Positions 42,681 to 53,038 of a stretch of DNA of 64,000 nt are shown here, piece by piece. The stretch comes from Dehalogenimonas sp. 4OHTPN (lineage in GTDB: Bacteria; Chloroflexota; Dehalococcoidia; Dehalococcoidales; Dehalococcoidaceae): assembly GCF_040448695.1 (NCBI RefSeq), contig NZ_CP159307.1:930001-994000 (forward strand), written 5' to 3'. The notes beneath the pieces are model-generated. The model did not search any database and was not told where the DNA came from. It saw nothing but the letters and a program-made list of their open reading frames with translations. The translations under genes were made by a program, and so were the position numbers. Each line of letters opens with the position of its first letter. Position 1 is the first letter of the stretch.

Positions 42681-44516
42681 CTACTCGTCGGCTTCTTCAG
42701 GACCGCCGCGGCCGGCGCGCTTGCGGTCATGCGCTGACAGCAACTTCTTGCGCAGACGGATGTTTTTGGGCGTAACCTCAACCAGTTCGTCATCCTCGAT
42801 GAAGTCGAGCGATTCCTCCAGCGACATCTTGACCGGGGTGGTTAGTTTCAGGGCGATGTCGGAAGTTGACGACCGAATGTTGGTCATTTTCTTTTCTTTA
42901 CAGACATTGACCACCAGGTCGGAGCCTCTGGCGTGCAGTCCGACGATCATCCCCTCGTAAACCTCGGTCATCGGGTCGATGAATGTCAGGCCCCGGGCCT
43001 GGGCGTTGTTCAAGCCGTAAGTCACCGCGGTGCCGGCCTGGGCGGCGATGAGCACGCCCGAACGGGTGGTGCCGATCTCACCCTGCCATGGTTCATAGTT
43101 AAGGAACAAAGTGTTCATCACGCCGCGGCCGCGTGTGGTGGTCAGGAATCCGCTGCGGAAGCCGATGAGGCCGCGGGTGGGTATATGATATTCCATGCGC
43201 ACGTTGCCCATGTCGTCATGGTGCATATTGGTCATTCGGCCTTTGCGCTTGGCCAGCATCTCGGTCAGGTCGCCGATGCACTCATCGACAGTGTCAACCG
43301 TCAGAGATTCCATCGGCTCCATCACTTTGCCGCCGACCGTCTTGGTTATCGCTTCCGGCTTGGACAACTCCAGCTCGTAACCCTCGCGTCGCATGGTCTC
43401 GATGAGGATTGATAAGTGAAGTTCGCCGCGTCCGGAAACCAGGAAGACATCAGGCGAATCCGTATCCTCGACGCGGAGCGATATATTGGTCTCCAGTTCG
43501 CGATACAGACGGGCTCGAAGCTGGCGTGAAGTGCAGTATTTACCTTCACGGCCGCCGAACGGTGAAGTATTTACACCAAAGGTCATTTTCACCGTCGGTT
43601 CGCCGATGGTGATGCCGGGCAGGGCCTCCGGCTGCTCCGGGCTGGCAATGGTATCGCCGATGCTGACATCTTCCATACCGGTGACCGCCACGATATCGCC
43701 TGCTTCGGCTCTTTCGACTTCCAGCCGGCCGAGGCCCATGTGGGTGAAGACCTCGTTCACGGAGTAGCGATGGTCTTCACCATGCTTATCGATTACCACG
43801 ACCGAGTCCCGGGGCGAGATGCTGCCGCGGTGGATGCGGCCGATGGCAATGCGTCCTTTGTGAGTGGAATAGTCCAGGTTGGAAACCAAAAGCTGCAGCG
43901 GGCCTTCTTCGATTTCCGGCGGCGGTATGTTTTTCAGGATACATTCAAAGAGAGGTACCAGGTCGGCACCCACGGCATCAGGATCGGTAGTGGCGTAGCC
44001 GCCCCGGGAGGTCGAATAAATGACCGGGTAGTCCAATTGAGAATCCTCGGTCGCCAGCTCCAGGAACAGATCCTGGGTCATCGCCAGAACTTCCTTGATG
44101 CGGCGCGTCGGCCGGTCCATCTTGGTGATGACCACTATGGGTTTTAATTTCTTGTCCAGCGCCTGCTTCAGCACGAAGCGCGTCTGGGGCATCGGCCCGT
44201 CGACCGAATCGATAAGTAGAAGGCAGCCCTCGGCCATGTTCAAAACACGCTCCACTTCGCCGGAGAAATCGGCGTGGCCGGGAGTGTCGATGATGTTGAT
44301 CTTGTGGCCTCGGTATTCCACCGCGGTATTCTTGGCCAGAATGGTGATGCCTTTTTCACGCTCGAGGGCGTTGCGGTCCAAGATGAGTTCGCCGACCTCC
44401 TGGTTCTCGCGGAAAACGTGGCTCTGTTTCAGCAGCACGTCAACCAGGCTGGTTTTGCCATGGTCAACGTGGGCGATGATGGCTATGTTGCGGATATCGT
44501 CGCGGTACTTGGGCAC
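42681..44516 (-). CDS. typA: Translational GTPase TypA/BipA
   Basis: Ribosome-associated GTPase of the EF-G family (611 residues) needed for growth under cold or stress in several bacteria. G1 is AHVDHGKTSL, followed by IDTPGHADF and VITKMD. The TypA C-terminal domain (GRMTNMHHDDMGNVRMEYHIPTRGLIGFRS region) is intact. GTG start with AAGGAG five bases upstream. A promoter about 130 bases before the start gives a long leader. The methyltransferase-Maf gene follows closely. Confidence 0.96.
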   Translation of the reverse strand: MPKYRDDIRNIAIIAHVDHGKTSLVDVLLKQSHVFRENQEVGELILDRNALEREKGITILAKNTAVEYRGHKINIIDTPGHADFSGEVERVLNMAEGCLLLIDSVDGPMPQTRFVLKQALDKKLKPIVVITKMDRPTRRIKEVLAMTQDLFLELATEDSQLDYPVIYSTSRGGYATTDPDAVGADLVPLFECILKNIPPPEIEEGPLQLLVSNLDYSTHKGRIAIGRIHRGSISPRDSVVVIDKHGEDHRYSVNEVFTHMGLGRLEVERAEAGDIVAVTGMEDVSIGDTIASPEQPEALPGITIGEPTVKMTFGVNTSPFGGREGKYCTSRQLRARLYRELETNISLRVEDTDSPDVFLVSGRGELHLSILIETMRREGYELELSKPEAITKTVGGKVMEPMESLTVDTVDECIGDLTEMLAKRKGRMTNMHHDDMGNVRMEYHIPTRGLIGFRSGFLTTTRGRGVMNTLFLNYEPWQGEIGTTRSGVLIAAQAGTAVTYGLNNAQARGLTFIDPMTEVYEGMIVGLHARGSDLVVNVCKEKKMTNIRSSTSDIALKLTTPVKMSLEESLDFIEDDELVEVTPKNIRLRKKLLSAHDRKRAGRGGPEEADE

Positions 44517-44648
44517 AGAATCTCCTTATAAAACGGCACGGTAGAACACTCGGTGGAACGCAAGAATGACGCTCGTCAGAAGCGTCTAGATTCGGAAGCG
44601 GCGGCGCCGCAGCGAGGCAACAGACCGAAGCAGGTACATCTAACATAC

Positions 44649-44677
44649 ATTTTAACGTTTATTAGGCAGGATGGCAA
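44649..44677 (-). promoter_or_regulatory. typA promoter
   Basis: Leftward TTGCCA, 17-base spacer, TAAAAT, leaving a 5' leader of about 125 bases. Confidence 0.65.
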
Positions 44678-44687
44678 CCTATCTAGA

Positions 44688-44716
44688 TTGACTACTCAAG
44701 ACCGCAGTATTAAACT
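44688..44716 (+). promoter_or_regulatory. Promoter of the DrrAB-type exporter
   Basis: TTGACT, 17-base spacer, TAAACT; RNA start near 44723, just ahead of the AGGAG site of the ATPase gene. Confidence 0.65.
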
Positions 44717-44738
44717 TACCGAGTTCTAGGAGATATAT

Positions 44739-45716
44739 TTGGCGGACAGCACCTCACGTTTAGCCGTTGAAACCTCAAATCTTGTTAAGACCTTCGGTGC
44801 CGTAAAGGCTGTTGACGGCATTGATATGGCGGTTGCCGCCGGATCTGTATACGGTTTTCTGGGGCCGAACGGCGCCGGTAAAACTACAACTATCAGAATA
44901 CTGGCTACCCTTCTGCGCCCAGATTCCGGCGAAGCCAGGATCTTTGGCCATAATGTGGTCAAAGAAGCGGACGAGGTACGTCGGCGGGTCAGCCTCACCG
45001 GGCAGTTCGCTTCAGTGGACGAGGATTTAACCGGTCGAGAAAATCTTGTTCTACTGTCTCGCCTTCAAGGTTACAGTTGGTCTCAAGCTAAGAAAAGGGC
45101 TTGGCAGCTCTTGGAAGCCTTCAAGCTATCCGAAGCCAGCGAACGTACAGTTAAAACATATTCAGGCGGTATGAGGCGGCGGATAGATATCGCCGCCAGT
45201 ATTGTCGTGACTCCGGACCTGCTTTTTTTAGATGAACCAACTACCGGCCTGGATCCCCGCAACCGCAACCAGGTTTGGGATATTATACGCTCACTTTCCG
45301 GGCATGGCTGCACTATTCTATTAACAACCCAATATCTTGAGGAAGCCGATCAACTGGCTGACCGCATCGCCGTTATCGACAACGGCAAGATTATAGCGGA
45401 GGGTACCAGCGGGCAACTCAAAGCCATGGTCGGCACCAGAGTCTTTCATCTCCGACTGGCTGATCCAGGGCGGCGTTCGACCGTCTTCGATATATTGTCG
45501 TCGCAACATGGCAGCGCCGTCCGGCTCGAATCTGACGACGCCGAGATTTCCGTCCGTGTGGAAGACGCTGACACGGCAGCCAGGATATTATGGAATCTAT
45601 CAGAAATCGGTATCGGGACAACCAGTTTTTCTTACGATCAACCCAGCCTGGATGAGGTATTCCTGACGTTGACCGGCCATACTTCTGGCATCGTCCATAA
45701 CAAGGACCCACAGTAA
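44739..45716 (+). CDS. ABC transporter ATPase, DrrA type
   Basis: ATP-binding subunit (325 residues) of a drug- or lipid-export ABC system. Walker [11 protein letters not shown], signature YSGGMRRR, Walker [13 protein letters not shown], and the C-terminal extension of DrrA/CcmA-like ATPases (about 235-325) are visible. TTG start six bases after AGGAG. The permease gene overlaps its stop by one base (TAATG). Substrate unknown; such pairs export antibiotics, lipids or polyketides. Confidence 0.92.
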   Translation: MADSTSRLAVETSNLVKTFGAVKAVDGIDMAVAAGSVYGFLGPNGAGKTTTIRILATLLRPDSGEARIFGHNVVKEADEVRRRVSLTGQFASVDEDLTGRENLVLLSRLQGYSWSQAKKRAWQLLEAFKLSEASERTVKTYSGGMRRRIDIAASIVVTPDLLFLDEPTTGLDPRNRNQVWDIIRSLSGHGCTILLTTQYLEEADQLADRIAVIDNGKIIAEGTSGQLKAMVGTRVFHLRLADPGRRSTVFDILSSQHGSAVRLESDDAEISVRVEDADTAARILWNLSEIGIGTTSFSYDQPSLDEVFLTLTGHTSGIVHNKDPQ

Positions 45717-46543
45717 TGAACGACCAGCTTGGATTTCAGCCCAATACCTTGCAGACAGTCATATCAATAAAAGAAAGACCGCCGCGCCTCGCGGCGATTT
45801 CAACTGTTCTCGCTTTCAGTTGGCGGGCGCTGCTGAAAATCAAACACGTTCCGGAACAGCTTTTTGATGTTACCGCTTCGCCGGTGATTTTCCTCTTGAT
45901 GTTTACTTATCTATTCGGCGGCGCCCTAGCCGGTTCTACCGGTGAGTATCTTCAATTCGTCCTGCCGGGTATCCTGGTGATGACGGTAAGTCTGATAACG
46001 ATATATACAGGGCTGGGGATCAATCAAGATATTAAAAAAGGGGTTTTTGACCGGTTTCGCTCGTTGCCAATCTGGCGGCCCGCGGTTATCGTTGGAGCGC
46101 TTCTGGCTGACGCCGCTCGTTACACCATGGCTTCCATGGTGATGATTCTTTTGGGAGTGGTACTCGGCTACCGCCCGGAAGCAGGCTTGCCGGGCGTACT
46201 GCTGGCGGTCGGGCTGCTTCTGATTTTTTGCTCGTGCTTGTCCTGGATCTGGATTGCCCTGGGTTTGGTGATGCGGACTCCGGAGTCCCTTATGGGCGTA
46301 ACCATGATGATTTTGTTCCCTTTGACCTTCGCCAGCAACGTCTTTGTATCGCCTCAGACCATGCCTGGCTGGCTTGAAGCTTTTGTGAATGTCAATCCGA
46401 TCACCCACCTGGTGACCGCGGTCAGGGGCTTGATGTCCGGGCAGGCTGATGCGGGAGAGACAATTTTGGTATTGGCAGTGAGTCTGGGGCTTCTGGCTGT
46501 TTTCGGCCCACTGGCTATCAAAGCTTACCGTAGAAAGCAGTAA
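45716..46543 (+). CDS. ABC-2 type permease, DrrB type
   Basis: Membrane subunit (275 residues) with six predicted helices and an N-terminal cytoplasmic stretch of about 45 residues. The ABC-2 signature region is FASNVFVSPQTMPGWLEAFVNVNPITHLVTAVRGL, typical of DrrB. It pairs with the ATPase encoded just upstream to form an exporter. It ends eight bases before the stop of the convergent response regulator gene; no terminator is seen between them. Confidence 0.92.
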   Translation: MNDQLGFQPNTLQTVISIKERPPRLAAISTVLAFSWRALLKIKHVPEQLFDVTASPVIFLLMFTYLFGGALAGSTGEYLQFVLPGILVMTVSLITIYTGLGINQDIKKGVFDRFRSLPIWRPAVIVGALLADAARYTMASMVMILLGVVLGYRPEAGLPGVLLAVGLLLIFCSCLSWIWIALGLVMRTPESLMGVTMMILFPLTFASNVFVSPQTMPGWLEAFVNVNPITHLVTAVRGLMSGQADAGETILVLAVSLGLLAVFGPLAIKAYRRKQ

Positions 46544-46550
46544 AAACCCA

Positions 46551-47186
46551 TCACTCCGGTGTGCCGCCGCTGCCTTTGCCATATAATTGATCAAAGTATT
46601 CCGGGTAGAGTTTTTTAGCACAGGCAGGGCAGATGCCATGGGTGAAGTCAGCTTCGGAGTGTTCGGTGATGTAGTTCTCGACAGATTGCCAGAAACCCTT
46701 GTCATTGCGGACCTGTTTACAGCTGGCGCAAATTGGTATCAGACCCGAAAGCACTTTAACCTTGTCCAAAGCCTCCTGAAGCTTACGGATAAGCTCCTGC
46801 CTCTCCGCTTCAGCTCCGGCTTTATATAAAGCCATTTCCACCGAAGCCCTTAGGTCAGCTTCGTTGAAGGGCTTGGTCAGAAACCCCAGCGGCTCGGCGA
46901 GTTTTGCTTGAGCGAGGGTTGCCGGGTCGGCGTATGCGGTCAAATAGACCGCCGGAACCGAGAACCGGCGGCGCAGTTCTCCAGCCGTGGCTATGCCTGA
47001 GTGCCCACCTTTAAGGACGATATCCATAAGTACCAGATCAGGTTTAAGTTTTTCCGCAATCCGCAGCGCTTCTTCGCCGGTGGCGGCCACCGCGACTACA
47101 TCGTACCCCATGCCTTCAAGGCTGCTCCTGATATCTTCCGCGGTGATGGCCTCATCCTCAACCACCATTAACCTGGCTTTAGCCAT
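46551..47186 (-). CDS. Response regulator with C-terminal zinc-ribbon-like segment
   Basis: A 211-residue protein: receiver domain (1-125) with VVEDEA, phospho-acceptor Asp in LVLMDIVLKG, Thr/Lys in LTAYAD and LTKPF; then a coiled segment (AEAERQELIRKLQEALDKVK) and a C-terminal part with CASC and CPACAKKL, likely a metal knuckle. There is no DNA-binding domain. Its start overlaps the end of the kinase gene by eight bases, so they form a phosphorelay pair; GGGAGG lies nine bases before the ATG. Output is probably protein-protein. Confidence 0.9.
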   Translation of the reverse strand: MAKARLMVVEDEAITAEDIRSSLEGMGYDVVAVAATGEEALRIAEKLKPDLVLMDIVLKGGHSGIATAGELRRRFSVPAVYLTAYADPATLAQAKLAEPLGFLTKPFNEADLRASVEMALYKAGAEAERQELIRKLQEALDKVKVLSGLIPICASCKQVRNDKGFWQSVENYITEHSEADFTHGICPACAKKLYPEYFDQLYGKGSGGTPE

Positions 47187-50100
47187 GATTGGGTCCTCCC
47201 TGCTCAAACACGAAACTGAACTCGGTGCCCGCGTCCCTCTTAACAGTCATTTTACCGCCAAGCTGATGTTCGGCCAGCGCCGTAACCAATCTCAAGCCCA
47301 GCGAGCGGCCGCCGCGGGCGTCGAAGCCTTCCGGCAGACCGATCCCATTATCTTTGACTGAAAGCGAATAGCGGCTGTTCTCAATTTTCAGCGATACTAT
47401 AATTTCCCCCCGGCGGCCGTCCGGGAAAGCGTATTTCAAGGAATTTGTAACCAGTTCATTGATGATCAATCCAATCGGCACGGCGGTATCAAGGTCGAAA
47501 GCCGCTTCGGTAATCTCCGTGGATATCCTGACTATACCTGGCGACATAGAGTAAGCGTGGCTTAGATTGTGAACAAGTTCCTGAGCATAGTCCCGGATAT
47601 TGATGTGCGCCAGGTCGGCAGATTCATATAGCTTATTATAGACGAGGGACATGCTCTTGATCCGCTCTTCGCTCTCACGCAGCATCTGGCGTGTGGGTTC
47701 GTCGGAGACGAAACGGCTTTGCATCTTAAGCAGACTGGAGATCACCTGCATATTATTCTTGACGCGGTGATGGATTTCCTTGAGTAAAAGTTCTTTTTCT
47801 TCTAAAGCCCGCTTGATTCTTGCGGCCGATTTCTTGCTTTCAGTGATATCGCGGGCGATTGAGGAGAATCCGATGACTTTCCCGGCAGTGTCGTTGACTG
47901 GGGAAATGGTGACGGCAACATCAATGACGGTTCCATCCTTGTGGTTTCTCAAGGTTTCAAATGAAATGCTCTGGCCTGACCGCTGGATTTGCCCCAGTAC
48001 GTTATCAATCGAAGTAATATCGCCATCCGGCATCAACAGTTCACTGGTATGGCCGAGCATTTCCTCCGCCGAGTATCCAAAAATCCTCTCCGCGGCTTTG
48101 TTCCAGCTGGTTATCCGGCCTGCCAAATCTCGGCCGATCATGGCATCGGCGGAGAACTCAACGATGGTTGCCAGCCTTGATTTCGCCTCCCAGGCTCTTT
48201 GCCGTTCGGTTGCGTCGGTAAAAATAGTCGCGAAACCCTGTTGACCCCACGGAGCGATAGAAATATCAAAATAGCGGTCAAGCGGCGGAAAGTAGGTTTC
48301 CAAACGTGCCGGTTGCCCCGAGAGAGCTACCTCGGAATATTCAGAAAGGTAAGGCGCTTCTTGAACCCCGTAGGCTTCAGTGGCTGTTTTACCCAATATT
48401 GCCTCGCGGTCAATACCCAGTATTCTCTCTAACTGGAGATTGGCATCGATGATCCGGTAGTTTACCGGATGACCGGAATCGTCAAATATCAGGTGGTGAA
48501 GCGCGACGCCCTCAGCCATATTGTTATACAGCGACCGCAGGCGCGATTCGCTTTCCTGCAGCGTGGTTTCGATTTTTTTCCGTTCGGTGATGTCTTTGAT
48601 GATATGGACTGAACCGATGCAGTTTCCGCCGCTTCCCAGGAGCGGCGATGTCGAAACCTCGACATGGCGGCCGAGCGCCGGTTCCGGAAATTCAGCCGTG
48701 GCCTGGCGGCACTCAGTCAAAGTGCAAATATGGGGGCACCCGGGTATCGGCTTATCAGTGCCATGGATAATCTCATAGCAGTGCCGGCCAACCAAAGAGC
48801 CGCCGGACATGCCGGATAAGGCGGCAAAAGACCGGTTTGCCCTGACGATCCGATGGTCGGCGTCGATGATAGCGATTGCGTCGGTAATCGAATCAAATGT
48901 AGTTTCCCAATCTGAGGCGGCTTTTTTCAACTGCGTTTCGAACCGTTTCCGCTCGGTAACCACATCAAAAACGGCAACGAAATATCCGGGTTCCGGACTA
49001 TACACTGAGATATCAAACCACATATCGAGAACTGGGAGATATGTCTCAAAAGCTTCCGGAATGCCTGTGGCGGCGACTCTACCGTAAATCTCAAGTAATT
49101 CCGGATTAGTTTGGCGTATACCCGGAATTACCTCGGTGACCCGTTTTCCTATGACATTCTTAAGCCCGGTCAGCTCGCCAAAGGTATGGTTAACGTTAAG
49201 GTAGACAAAATCAACTGGTAAATCATCCTCCAGAATAATGCGGCAATGAGAAAAGCCGTTCAACATATTCTCGAATAGCGAGCGATACAGCTCTTCACTC
49301 CTGGTCAGGGCTTGCTCCGCTGCTTTGCCTTCGGTGATATCTTTTAGAAAGATCACGCGATTTCCTTTGGAGCCATGTTCGCCACCCAGGTCTGTGACCC
49401 CAGCTTCTAGATGACGGCCAGTGGGCGTCTTGAGGCATAGTCCGGCCGGAGTTGAAATAGTTTCGGCGATGGCAGCAAACCAGGGCGCTTCGCTTATCAG
49501 AGCCTCCAGTCGCAGGCCGAGCGAAATCGGTTGGCTTGCCTCAATCATCATCACGGCAGCCCGGTTAAAATCAACGATCCGGTTGTGTTTGTCGATTATC
49601 AGCATACCGTCAGGGATGGCGTCCAGGACAACGTTGTAGGCAACCGGCATGATATCCAGCAGGCGCCACCGTAAAATGGCGAAGAGAAACAGCAGGCCGG
49701 AAAATGAGAAGGCGACTCTGGTCAGATCGAAGGCGGGCAGAGGATTAATGTCGAAAACGTAAAGAAAACCCATCACCCAGGGCACTATCGCGCCGATAAC
49801 CACCAGAGCGGTACGCGGTTGGAAATCCTTGTTTGCATTAAAAGCGAAACGGACGACGAGCAGGCTTCCGGCAAGAACGCACAGACTTGTGTAGCCAATA
49901 TTGGAGAACCAGAACCAGGGTCCATGAATATAGTAAATCAAATTTGAGCCCGCGGGACCCGGTTCGAAGGACGTCCAGATCAGGCTGTGGGCTTCATTGG
50001 TGGCGGTCAATATAAGAGTTAAGACGGGTATGATGAATGCCAGGCTGATATTTCGTCTGGTGATCCAGCGCTGCTGCCCGGTGTAAGACAGCGCAAATAT

Positions 50101-50364
50101 GACGAACAACACCGGCACGCTTAAACCGCCGATATACTCCAGTTTTGAAAGGAGAACTTTCACATCGGTGGCTGTTGCCGACACTTCCAACATGCCGAAA
50201 AAACACCATATGGAAGCAGCGGCCATCAACCATGAAAGCCAGTAACCGGCGGCTGATTTACGGCGTCGCCAGGCCGCCCCGCCGGCGATGGCGCAAATCA
50301 CAAAAGATAGGAAGTATACTATGGTGTAGGGAGTAAGGATGAACGCAGGTGAAACAGGCGGCAT
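47179..50364 (-). CDS. Large membrane PAS sensor kinase (HisKA_2 type)
   Basis: A 1061-residue sensor. About seven membrane helices in residues 1-230 form a 7TM histidine-kinase input domain. Several PAS domains follow (about 250-330, 350-470, 480-600, 610-730, 740-860; redox, ligand or flavin binding not assignable). The kinase core is HisKA_2 type: phospho-acceptor in EIHHRVKNNMQVISSLL, and an ATPase domain with NELVTNSLKYAF and VKDNGIGLPEGF. It probably phosphorylates the adjoining regulator. The ATG is preferred over a TTG two codons earlier because of the GAAGG spacing. Confidence 0.92.
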   Translation of the reverse strand: MPPVSPAFILTPYTIVYFLSFVICAIAGGAAWRRRKSAAGYWLSWLMAAASIWCFFGMLEVSATATDVKVLLSKLEYIGGLSVPVLFVIFALSYTGQQRWITRRNISLAFIIPVLTLILTATNEAHSLIWTSFEPGPAGSNLIYYIHGPWFWFSNIGYTSLCVLAGSLLVVRFAFNANKDFQPRTALVVIGAIVPWVMGFLYVFDINPLPAFDLTRVAFSFSGLLFLFAILRWRLLDIMPVAYNVVLDAIPDGMLIIDKHNRIVDFNRAAVMMIEASQPISLGLRLEALISEAPWFAAIAETISTPAGLCLKTPTGRHLEAGVTDLGGEHGSKGNRVIFLKDITEGKAAEQALTRSEELYRSLFENMLNGFSHCRIILEDDLPVDFVYLNVNHTFGELTGLKNVIGKRVTEVIPGIRQTNPELLEIYGRVAATGIPEAFETYLPVLDMWFDISVYSPEPGYFVAVFDVVTERKRFETQLKKAASDWETTFDSITDAIAIIDADHRIVRANRSFAALSGMSGGSLVGRHCYEIIHGTDKPIPGCPHICTLTECRQATAEFPEPALGRHVEVSTSPLLGSGGNCIGSVHIIKDITERKKIETTLQESESRLRSLYNNMAEGVALHHLIFDDSGHPVNYRIIDANLQLERILGIDREAILGKTATEAYGVQEAPYLSEYSEVALSGQPARLETYFPPLDRYFDISIAPWGQQGFATIFTDATERQRAWEAKSRLATIVEFSADAMIGRDLAGRITSWNKAAERIFGYSAEEMLGHTSELLMPDGDITSIDNVLGQIQRSGQSISFETLRNHKDGTVIDVAVTISPVNDTAGKVIGFSSIARDITESKKSAARIKRALEEKELLLKEIHHRVKNNMQVISSLLKMQSRFVSDEPTRQMLRESEERIKSMSLVYNKLYESADLAHINIRDYAQELVHNLSHAYSMSPGIVRISTEITEAAFDLDTAVPIGLIINELVTNSLKYAFPDGRRGEIIVSLKIENSRYSLSVKDNGIGLPEGFDARGGRSLGLRLVTALAEHQLGGKMTVKRDAGTEFSFVFEQGGPNHG

Positions 50365-50427
50365 GGTCAAACCTTCATGCCGGCGGCGGTTGGGTGATAT
50401 CAGGTTGAGGATCCATTAATCTGCCTA

Positions 50428-50456
50428 ATATTATTCATAGCCCGCCAAACTGTCAA
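50428..50456 (-). promoter_or_regulatory. Promoter of the membrane sensor kinase
   Basis: Leftward TTGACA (50456-50451), 17-base spacer, TAATAT (50433-50428), with about 55 bases of leader. Confidence 0.7.
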
Positions 50457-50480
50457 TATCCTAACAAGCATGAAAATTGA

Positions 50481-52832
50481 TTATTTCAGGCGCAGCATTG
50501 TAGCCCCGTCGCCGCCCTGATCACGCGGGGCGGCGGAGAGCGAGGACACCAGTGGATGCCTGGCTGCCAGTTCACGGACAATGCTTCGCAAAACCCCGGT
50601 GCCGTGCCCGTGAATAACACGAACTTCCGGGAGATTGGCGGACGCGGCATCGTCTAGGAATTCGTCAAGCATAGGTGAAACGTCTTCGGCCCTTCTGCCT
50701 CGGAGGTCAAGTTCCAGCCTGGCGTTTCGGCCTGAAGAAAAGACCTGGACCGCCGGCCTGGGATCCTTTGATTTCCCGGTCAACCTGGTGACGCCTTCCC
50801 TGCCCAGTTTAAAACGCAAAGGGCCGGAAGACACTTCCACCTGGCCGGTTCTCTCATTCTGTGAAAGTACCACCGCTTCGACCTCAGCTTCTTTCAACCA
50901 GACACGGTCGCCGGCGGCGATTTGACCTTCGTCTATGTCCGGCTTATCGGAGTCCGTCGCCTGCCAGATGCCCTTTTTCAACCGCTCCCTGACGTCCTCA
51001 GACACGTTCCGCGCCAATATGAGAGCCGCTTCCGATTTCTGACGCTCCAAGGCGTTACGGGCCTGCTTCAGGTCTTTTTGAAGCGCTGCCACTTCTTCTA
51101 TGACATTGTCTCGGGCTTGCCGGATGATGGCCTGTTTTTCTTCTCTATATGTTTTCAGTTCCAACGCTAATGCCCGGTTCTGCTTTTGGAGAAGTTCCTT
51201 TTCACGTTCCAGGGATTTTTCAATATCGGTCAGGCGTTTTTTTTCAACCTGCAGTTCAGCCAGAAGTTGTTCCAGCTGCCGGGTGCCTTCAGTCAGCATC
51301 GCCTCGGCCTGCCCGATAACCTCGGCTGGAATTCCGAATCTGGCGGCGGTTGCGATGGCGTTGGAGCCGCCGGGCATTCCGAGAGTTAAATGGTATGTTG
51401 GAGCCAGCGTTTGCGGGTCGAAATCGAACGAGGCGTTTTGCATACCTGGGGTTACGTGGGCGAATACTTTTAGGTCGGTAAAATGAGACGTCGCCCCGCC
51501 GATCACTCCTTTGGCCAGAAGATGCAGCAGGACCGCTCTTGCGATTGCTGAACCTTCCTGGGGATCGGTGCTGGCGCCGAGCTCATCGAGTAGTACCAGA
51601 CTTTTTTCCTTCAGGTTGTTGAGGATCCGGGCGATATTGCTCATGTGGCCGGAGAAGGTAGACAACGCCGCCTGGACGCTTTGTTCATCGCCGATATCGG
51701 CAAAGATGCCCCTGAAAACCGGCAGTCTGGTTTTATCCCCAGCCGGGACAGGCAACCCTGCCTGGGTCATGAGGCACAGCAGGCCAATCATCTTCAGCGC
51801 CACCGTTTTGCCGCCGGTGTTGGGGCCGGTGATGACTAAAATAGAGAAATCTTTGCCTAATTCGATGGATAATGGGACCGCCCCGGCTCCCAGCAGCGGG
51901 TGACGGGCGGTGTCAAGCCGAATCATCACCGGGTCAGTCGCCGAAGGCTCATAAACCTCTACCTCACGGGCTCCGGCGCGCTTGGCGTATTGGGCTTTAG
52001 CCAACGCGAAATCGATTTTGGCTGCGGCGTAAAGGCTATTTTCGATGGCAGGCGCCAGTGCTCCCAGCTGAGCCGAGAGCTCGGTCAGGATACGCTCGAT
52101 CTCCCGCATCTCCTCGATTTCAAGTTCTTTGAATTCATTGCCGAGATCGAGCGTGGCGAAAGGTTCGACGAAGACTGTGGCGCCTGAATTGGAAACATCG
52201 TGGACGATACCCTTAATTTCACCTTTGTGCTCCGCCTTGACCGGGATGGCGAAGCGGCCTTCGCGCTCAGTGATAATGGGTTCCTGGATATAACGGCGGG
52301 TATTATCCGACTGGATGAAATCCTGGAGGCGTTCCATGACCTCAGCCCGTTTCGTCCGCAATCGGAGCCGGATGAGGCTCAATCTTTCGGAAGCGTGAGG
52401 TAACAGGCTGCCCTCAGGCGAAATGGCTTTGTCCAGGCTCTTTTCCAGATAGGCAAAATCACCGATGTCGGAGGCGGCCTGGTTCAACAGCGGAGTTGAA
52501 GCTGCTGTCTCATCCAGTTTGCTCTTCAACCGGCGCAGCAGACCGAGGGATTTACGGATTTCTGCCAGGATTTTCGGCTCCATCACCCGTCCCAGCGCGG
52601 CATAATGTGCTGGTTCCGCTATGTCGGACAATCCATGAATGGAGAATCCAGGTTCCAGTTCCAGGAGACGCCGCGCTTCCGCGGATTCGGCCAGGCGGAG
52701 CTTGATTTGATCAAGCTCCGCCGACGGCAGCAGTTCAAGAGCCAGGGCGCGGGAAGTCGAGAAAGAACAATAGCCGGAGACGATTTCCCTGATGCGGGGG
52801 AATTCGAGGAGGGTCAGATCTTTCTCATGCAC
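50481..52832 (-). CDS. mutS2: Endonuclease MutS2
   Basis: MutS-family ATPase (783 residues) acting on recombination intermediates or collided ribosomes. The core ATPase has Walker A ITGPNTGGKTVALK and LVLLDELGASTDPQEG. A long charged coiled coil follows (about 515-640), then the KOW-like segment and the C-terminal Smr nuclease domain (LELDLRGRRAEDV and VIHGHGTGVLRSIVRE). The only start in frame near the conserved N-terminus is GTG. It lies at the predicted RNA start without a ribosome site. Confidence 0.95.
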   Translation of the reverse strand: MHEKDLTLLEFPRIREIVSGYCSFSTSRALALELLPSAELDQIKLRLAESAEARRLLELEPGFSIHGLSDIAEPAHYAALGRVMEPKILAEIRKSLGLLRRLKSKLDETAASTPLLNQAASDIGDFAYLEKSLDKAISPEGSLLPHASERLSLIRLRLRTKRAEVMERLQDFIQSDNTRRYIQEPIITEREGRFAIPVKAEHKGEIKGIVHDVSNSGATVFVEPFATLDLGNEFKELEIEEMREIERILTELSAQLGALAPAIENSLYAAAKIDFALAKAQYAKRAGAREVEVYEPSATDPVMIRLDTARHPLLGAGAVPLSIELGKDFSILVITGPNTGGKTVALKMIGLLCLMTQAGLPVPAGDKTRLPVFRGIFADIGDEQSVQAALSTFSGHMSNIARILNNLKEKSLVLLDELGASTDPQEGSAIARAVLLHLLAKGVIGGATSHFTDLKVFAHVTPGMQNASFDFDPQTLAPTYHLTLGMPGGSNAIATAARFGIPAEVIGQAEAMLTEGTRQLEQLLAELQVEKKRLTDIEKSLEREKELLQKQNRALALELKTYREEKQAIIRQARDNVIEEVAALQKDLKQARNALERQKSEAALILARNVSEDVRERLKKGIWQATDSDKPDIDEGQIAAGDRVWLKEAEVEAVVLSQNERTGQVEVSSGPLRFKLGREGVTRLTGKSKDPRPAVQVFSSGRNARLELDLRGRRAEDVSPMLDEFLDDAASANLPEVRVIHGHGTGVLRSIVRELAARHPLVSSLSAAPRDQGGDGATMLRLK

Positions 52833-52838
52833 GCGCGT

Positions 52839-52866
52839 ATTGTATCACCATAAATAGCCCTGTCGA
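52839..52866 (-). promoter_or_regulatory. mutS2 promoter, leaderless
   Basis: Leftward TCGACA (52866-52861), 16-base spacer, TACAAT (52844-52839). The GTG start codon begins seven bases after the -10, the normal position of the first transcribed base. Confidence 0.65.
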
Positions 52867-52988
52867 AACGTCAAGATCCATTGGGCCAGTTATCATAGTA
52901 CTATATACTGGCCACATCCGGCGTAAACGGTACCAAATGGTGATTATCAAGCTAGCGCCGCTGCGTTAAACTCCTATCTGACTATATC

Positions 52989-53017
52989 CGAAGCGTGTCG
53001 AACCGGTTAACGCTTCG
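52989..53017 (+). other. Leader hairpin before the subtilisin-type protease gene
   Basis: Perfect inverted repeat CGAAGCGT / ACGCTTCG with a 13-base loop containing the palindrome AACCGGTT. It ends ten bases before AGGAGG and could affect translation or mark an operator. Confidence 0.4.
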
Positions 53018-53038
53018 CGTCCTGCCAGGAGGAATATG

